A DNA stretch of 9,025 nt. It comes from Bacteroidota bacterium (GTDB lineage: Bacteria > Bacteroidota > Kryptoniia > Kryptoniales > JAKASW01). Location of the stretch: contig JAJYOS010000205.1 in the NCBI GenBank assembly GCA_021796055.1, positions 1-9,025 on the forward strand. Direction: 5' to 3'. The translations under genes were made by a program, and so were the position numbers. Shown here piece after piece: positions 6,363 through 9,025 of this stretch (position 1 is the stretch's first letter; every line of letters starts with the position of its first letter). Under the pieces are notes generated by a model. That model was given only the letters and a program-made list of their open reading frames with translations, did no database searches and was not told the origin of the DNA.

Positions 6363-6452
6363 ATGGAAATCGTGACGTCGATCGTGCTTGCCGGGATTGC
6401 GCTGGCGTTGGCTGTGGCATTCACGATGCAGAGGATCAGAAGGTATTCCTGA
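6363..6452 (+). CDS. Probable 29-residue single-pass membrane peptide
   Basis: ATG at 6363 follows GAGGA (6351-6355) with a 7-base gap, a good ribosome binding site. The peptide begins 'MEIVTSIVLAGIALALAVAF' and ends 'TMQRIRRYS': an uninterrupted hydrophobic helix of about 18 residues followed by a basic tail. This is the typical build of a bacterial small membrane protein with the positive end in the cytoplasm. It is shorter than usual gene-calling limits and does not resemble KdpF or another small subunit I know. It lies 69 bp after the SDR gene and 18 bp before the end of the convergent regulator gene. Function is unknown; coding is likely but unproven. Confidence 0.55.
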   Translation: MEIVTSIVLAGIALALAVAFTMQRIRRYS

Positions 6453-6470
6453 GGAACTAACTTGCGAAGG

Positions 6471-8192
6471 TCAATCAGAGATTCCCAGTTTCTTCATCTT
6501 TCGCCACAGAGTCGATGGATTCATACCAAGCTCGGCGGCGGCTTTGGCCCTGCTGCGGTTGTGTTTCTTCAAGACGGCCACGATTATCTCTCTTTCGGCT
6601 CCTTTGATTGTGGAAAGAGGCTTCACCTTTCCGGCCTTCACAGGTTTCCTTATTCTTTCCGGCAGACATTCAGGGGCGATGACGTCTTGTCCGCTCAGCA
6701 CGAAAGAGTGCTCTACCACATTTTCAAGTTCCCTCACGTTTCCCGGCCAATCGTACTTCGTAAGGAGGTCGTAGGCCTCGGGCGAAAAGCGGACGACCTT
6801 TCTGCCGAGTGTTTCGTTGAAACGCGCAATGAAGTGATTTACCAGAAGTGGTAAGTCGTCCATCCTTTCCCTGAGTGGCGGAAGATTAATATTGATGACG
6901 TTAATCCTGTAGAAAAGGTCTTTCCTGAATCTCCCCGATTCTATTTCGTCGGGCAGAATTTTATTGGTCGCGGCAATGATCCTTGTGTCCATTTTAATCG
7001 GCCTGTTGCCGCCCACCCTTTCAAACTGCCGGGTCTCAATTACGCGCAGAAGCTTCGTCTGCACGGGAAGCGATATGTCCCCTATCTCATCCAGGAAAAG
7101 TGTTCCGCCCTGGGCCATCTCGAATTTTCCCGCCTTCGTTCTGACGGCTCCGGTGAATGCTCCCTTTTCGTGTCCGAAGAGCTCGCTCTCTATCAACGAC
7201 TCGGCAAAGGCGCTGCAGTTGAGGGCGACGAACGGACCTTTGGCTCTGGGACTATTCAGATGAATGCCTCTCGCGACGAGTTCCTTACCCGTTCCGCTTT
7301 CTCCCGTGACGAGGACGGTGGTGTCGGTCTGGGAAACGCTGTCTAAGAGTGTGAAGACGCGTTCCATTTCCTTGTTTCTGCCAATGATGTTGTCATACCG
7401 GAACCTTTCTCTAAGATGCTCGGATAGGTTTCGAATCTCGGAAATGTCTATGAACGTCTCCACAGCCCCGATAGTTTCGCCTTTGCTGTTCCTGAGTACG
7501 GCGGAATTGACGCGAATAGGTACGGCCGCTCCGTTCTTATTGACCATCTCAAGCTCGTTTTCGATGGACGGTCTTCCTTTGGTCATGGTACGCTCCATAT
7601 GACAGCCATTCCTGCACAGTCGTGACCTGAACACCTCCCAACATTTTCGCCCAATCGCCTCGTTCTTTTTGAAGCCCGTGATCCGCTCGGCGGAATTATT
7701 GAACGATGTGACTGTCCAGTCACTATCTATCGTAAATGTTCCCTCGATGTTGCTGTTGAAGATAGCGTCAAGCTTGTTCCGCTCATCGACAAGCTCGAGC
7801 GTCTTTCTCTCAATTTCTTCGCTCAGCGTCAGCATCTCGCGCGTGTCACGGAAAACGAAAACGGCGCTTATAACCTCGCCCGACTTTATTACAGGAGTTA
7901 TCGAAGCGAGCATGTTCCTGGACTCCCCCTTCTTATCAGTGATGTTAATCGAGAGATTGGACAGCGTGACGTTTTTAACAAGCGAGTCGGTCAAATGCTC
8001 GATGTCGTGACGGCTGTTGCGGAAGAGAACTTCGAAATGCTTTCCGATTATTTCCCCTTCCTCGAACCCCGTTATTCTTGACGCGGCCTCGTTAAAAACC
8101 ATGATCTTCTCGTCCCGACCTATCACGGCGATCCCGTCAGGGACGATCATGTTCTCCCTGTTCCGGTCAATTATGCTCGTAACCTCTTTCAT
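6471..8192 (-). CDS. Tandem-PAS sigma54-dependent transcriptional activator (AAA+, Fis-type HTH)
   Basis: This 573-residue cytosolic regulator has no receiver or membrane domain. PAS1 covers about 12-118, a short coiled-coil linker about 119-140, and PAS2 about 141-252. The sigma54-interaction AAA+ domain (about 265-495) has Walker A 'GESGTGKE' (297-304), the sigma54-contacting 'GAFTGA' loop (344-349), Walker B 'TLFLDE' (364-369), arginine fingers in 'FRKDLFYRI' (422-430) and sensor II 'WPGNVRELEN' (482-491). A Fis-type HTH ends the protein (about 530-572, 'AAAELGMNPSTLWRKMKKLG'). PAS2 carries Cys184, Cys193 and Cys197 (C-x8-C-x3-C), possible redox or metal ligands. The start is supported by GGGAG eight bases upstream. 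It hydrolyses ATP to open sigma54 promoters on a signal sensed by the PAS domains. It is divergent from the DUF5320/NifX-like genes, its likely targets by position. Confidence 0.93.
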   Translation of the reverse strand: MKEVTSIIDRNRENMIVPDGIAVIGRDEKIMVFNEAASRITGFEEGEIIGKHFEVLFRNSRHDIEHLTDSLVKNVTLSNLSINITDKKGESRNMLASITPVIKSGEVISAVFVFRDTREMLTLSEEIERKTLELVDERNKLDAIFNSNIEGTFTIDSDWTVTSFNNSAERITGFKKNEAIGRKCWEVFRSRLCRNGCHMERTMTKGRPSIENELEMVNKNGAAVPIRVNSAVLRNSKGETIGAVETFIDISEIRNLSEHLRERFRYDNIIGRNKEMERVFTLLDSVSQTDTTVLVTGESGTGKELVARGIHLNSPRAKGPFVALNCSAFAESLIESELFGHEKGAFTGAVRTKAGKFEMAQGGTLFLDEIGDISLPVQTKLLRVIETRQFERVGGNRPIKMDTRIIAATNKILPDEIESGRFRKDLFYRINVININLPPLRERMDDLPLLVNHFIARFNETLGRKVVRFSPEAYDLLTKYDWPGNVRELENVVEHSFVLSGQDVIAPECLPERIRKPVKAGKVKPLSTIKGAEREIIVAVLKKHNRSRAKAAAELGMNPSTLWRKMKKLGISD

Positions 8193-8400
8193 TGGAATAG
8201 CTCCCTGGCTCTGGTTCCGTGCCCTTTGCTAACGCCCGACGGCACACCACAAATTAATTGCATTAGTGCAACAAGTGCAATCCGTCTTGCGAATGTGCAA
8301 TATGGTGTGCGGGAAAACACCTTCAACTTCACTGCTTTTGGCTTCTTTGGCGGCATGTCTTTTGGAGAATAGAGTTATTGTGAATCTAGAGGATCTCGGA
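8193..8400. promoter_or_regulatory. Divergent control region between the sigma54 activator and the DUF5320/NifX-like genes
   Basis: An 8-bp perfect inverted repeat, GCACACCA (8242-8249) and TGGTGTGC (8303-8310), encloses a cluster of related words: TTGCA (8258-8262) and GTGCAA (8266-8271, 8275-8280, 8295-8300). TTGCA-TTAG-TGCAA (8258-8271) is itself an inverted repeat. These could be operator half-sites, for example for the adjacent Fis-HTH activator. I checked for GG-N10-GC, the core of a -24/-12 sigma54 promoter. I found none on the plus strand of the wider 8193-8532 interval and none on the minus strand of this spacer upstream of the regulator, so where the activator works is unresolved. 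Confidence 0.4.
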
Positions 8401-8532
8401 ATGGCAAAATGTTTAAGCATCTTGGACGTGGTCACAGTCGAACAGGTGAACGCTGCCGCTGATTTTCTGTCACAGCTGGTGCACGATGCGATTTCCGAGA
8501 TGCAAAAATTAGAAAACAAAGAGAGGCGCACA
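8401..8532 (+). other. In-frame upstream extension of the DUF5320 gene, possibly coding
   Basis: The DUF5320 frame stays open from 8233 to its stop. ATG at 8401 has a good AGAGGA (8388-8393) seven bases ahead and would add 44 residues, including the amphipathic 'VEQVNAAADFLSQLVHDAIS'. The codons look ordinary. However, DUF5320 proteins typically begin at 'MPxxDGTGP', which here is ATG 8533 with its own ribosome binding site. The extension may be a fused N-terminal helix, a leader, or chance. I do not recognise its product. Confidence 0.3.
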
Positions 8533-8772
8533 ATGCCGAACTACGATGGAACAGGTCCGAATGGTCTCGGGCCGATGACCGGAAGAATAATGGGCCGATG
8601 CATCGACCGAAAAGATGCCGACCGTCCGCGCATCAACTCGACTTCGATCGGGCAGGCTGAAAATGCAGCATGCGGTGTGGGACGCGGCGGGAGGCCGTAT
8701 GGTGGTGGGCGAGGAAACTGTTTCGGCGGTGGTTATGGCCGCCATGGAATGGGAAGAAGATTCGGACTATGA
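8533..8772 (+). CDS. DUF5320 family small Gly-rich protein
   Basis: This 79-residue protein begins 'MPNYDGTGPNGLGPMTGR', the hallmark of the DUF5320 family. It continues with a polar middle and a Gly/Arg-rich tail ('GRGGRPYGGGRGNC', 'GGGYGRHGMGRRFGL'). Cys23, Cys47 and Cys63 could bind a metal, but no family activity is established. Such proteins are regularly encoded beside NifX/NifB-C-like proteins and MRP/NBP35-type ATPases in anaerobes, and the next gene fits that. AGAGG (8522-8526) lies six bases before the ATG. The stop TGA is directly followed by the next ATG (TGAATG), implying coupled translation. An in-frame ATG at 8401 would make a 123-residue product instead. Confidence 0.82.
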   Translation: MPNYDGTGPNGLGPMTGRIMGRCIDRKDADRPRINSTSIGQAENAACGVGRGGRPYGGGRGNCFGGGYGRHGMGRRFGL

Positions 8773-9025
8773 ATGATCGTCGCCGTCCCCGTCGAGAAGA
8801 ATGACTTGAATCCTCCCGTATCTCCTGAGTTTGGCAAGAGCAGATGGTTCGTATTGTACGACACAGTGGAAGAGGCAAGTTCGATCATCGAGAATCTCTA
8901 TTCAGATTCGCTGGGAGATGCCGGAGTTCACTCGGCGCAGATGCTAATTGAAAAGAATGTCGATGCCGCGATTATAGAGAGCGCGGGAAGCAACTCTTTG
9001 AGACTGCTCTCCGCCGCCGGAATAA
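8773..9025 (+). CDS. NifX/NifB-C-like protein (dinitrogenase Fe-Mo cofactor family), partial
   Basis: The first 84 residues are present and the frame is open at the window edge. The product begins 'MIVAVPVEKND', then 'PVSPEFGKSRWFVLYD', and later 'AGVHSAQMLIEKNVDAAII' and 'SLRLLSAAGI'. This follows the family pattern of an opening strand, a 'S..FG....F.lyd' segment, a helix before '(K/N)VDA.I', and a final '...AGI'. Family members in nitrogen fixers carry or transfer FeMo-cofactor precursors. Most stand-alone members in anaerobes have unknown roles, probably in handling Fe-S or Mo-containing clusters. The family typically has 'GA G.. AA.LL..GVDAVI..N.G.NA'; here 'ESAGSNSL' replaces 'GN.GPNA', a mild divergence. 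It starts immediately after the DUF5320 stop, with only a weak ribosome binding site (GGGAAGAAGA, distant), so translation probably depends on the upstream gene. Confidence 0.82.
   Translation, partial: MIVAVPVEKNDLNPPVSPEFGKSRWFVLYDTVEEASSIIENLYSDSLGDAGVHSAQMLIEKNVDAAIIESAGSNSLRLLSAAGI

Noticed and set aside
8773..9025. Nitrogen-fixation (nif) locus
   Set aside because: The NifX-like family is widespread outside nitrogen fixers, and no nitrogenase, nifB or nifEN gene is visible. Calling diazotrophy from this would be unsupported.

Overview
The window looks like a piece of chromosome from an anaerobic or facultative member of the Bacteroidota/Ignavibacteria/Kryptonia side of the tree. The strongest clue is a secreted C25-type cysteine protease ending in a type IX secretion (T9SS) sorting domain with the 'NYPNPFNPTT' signature. 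An orphan DUF5320/NifX-type pair and a PAS-sigma54 regulator fit the same picture. This is inferred from protein families only; there is no rRNA or other phylogenetic marker here.

Layout. (1) 31-1476, minus strand: the gingipain-like protease. (2) 1477-1991: a gene-free spacer holding only small palindromes. (3) 1992-3542, plus strand: a dihydrofolate-reductase-like/RibD-C protein followed 27 bp later by an exported alpha/beta hydrolase of the prolyl iminopeptidase type. (4) 3666-4569, plus: an ECF sigma factor with a TTG start, whose end overlaps by 8 bp a two-helix membrane protein with a charged, His-containing tail. (5) 4756-5349, plus: a SAM-dependent methyltransferase, with spacers on both sides full of hairpins and degenerate short repeats. 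(6) 5535-6293, plus: an SDR-family oxidoreductase with a GTG start, followed by a probable 29-residue single-helix membrane peptide (6363-6452). (7) 6471-8192, minus: a tandem-PAS, AAA+, Fis-HTH sigma54 activator, convergent with the preceding genes. (8) 8193-9025, plus and divergent from the activator: a control region, a small Gly-rich DUF5320 protein, and the beginning of a NifX/NifB-C-like (dinitrogenase Fe-Mo cofactor family) protein that runs off the right edge.

How the genes may work together. The only clearly connected blocks are the sigma factor/membrane-protein unit and the right-hand block. There, a cytosolic PAS sensor-activator with a Cys-x8-Cys-x3-Cys cluster lies back-to-back with DUF5320 and NifX-like genes. 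No nitrogenase structural gene is visible, so this is best read as an uncharacterised metal-cluster or redox-linked locus, not as nitrogen fixation. It is the best candidate in the window for an undescribed system. The remaining genes are single enzymes in short transcription units. No tRNA, rRNA, CRISPR array or intact insertion sequence was found.
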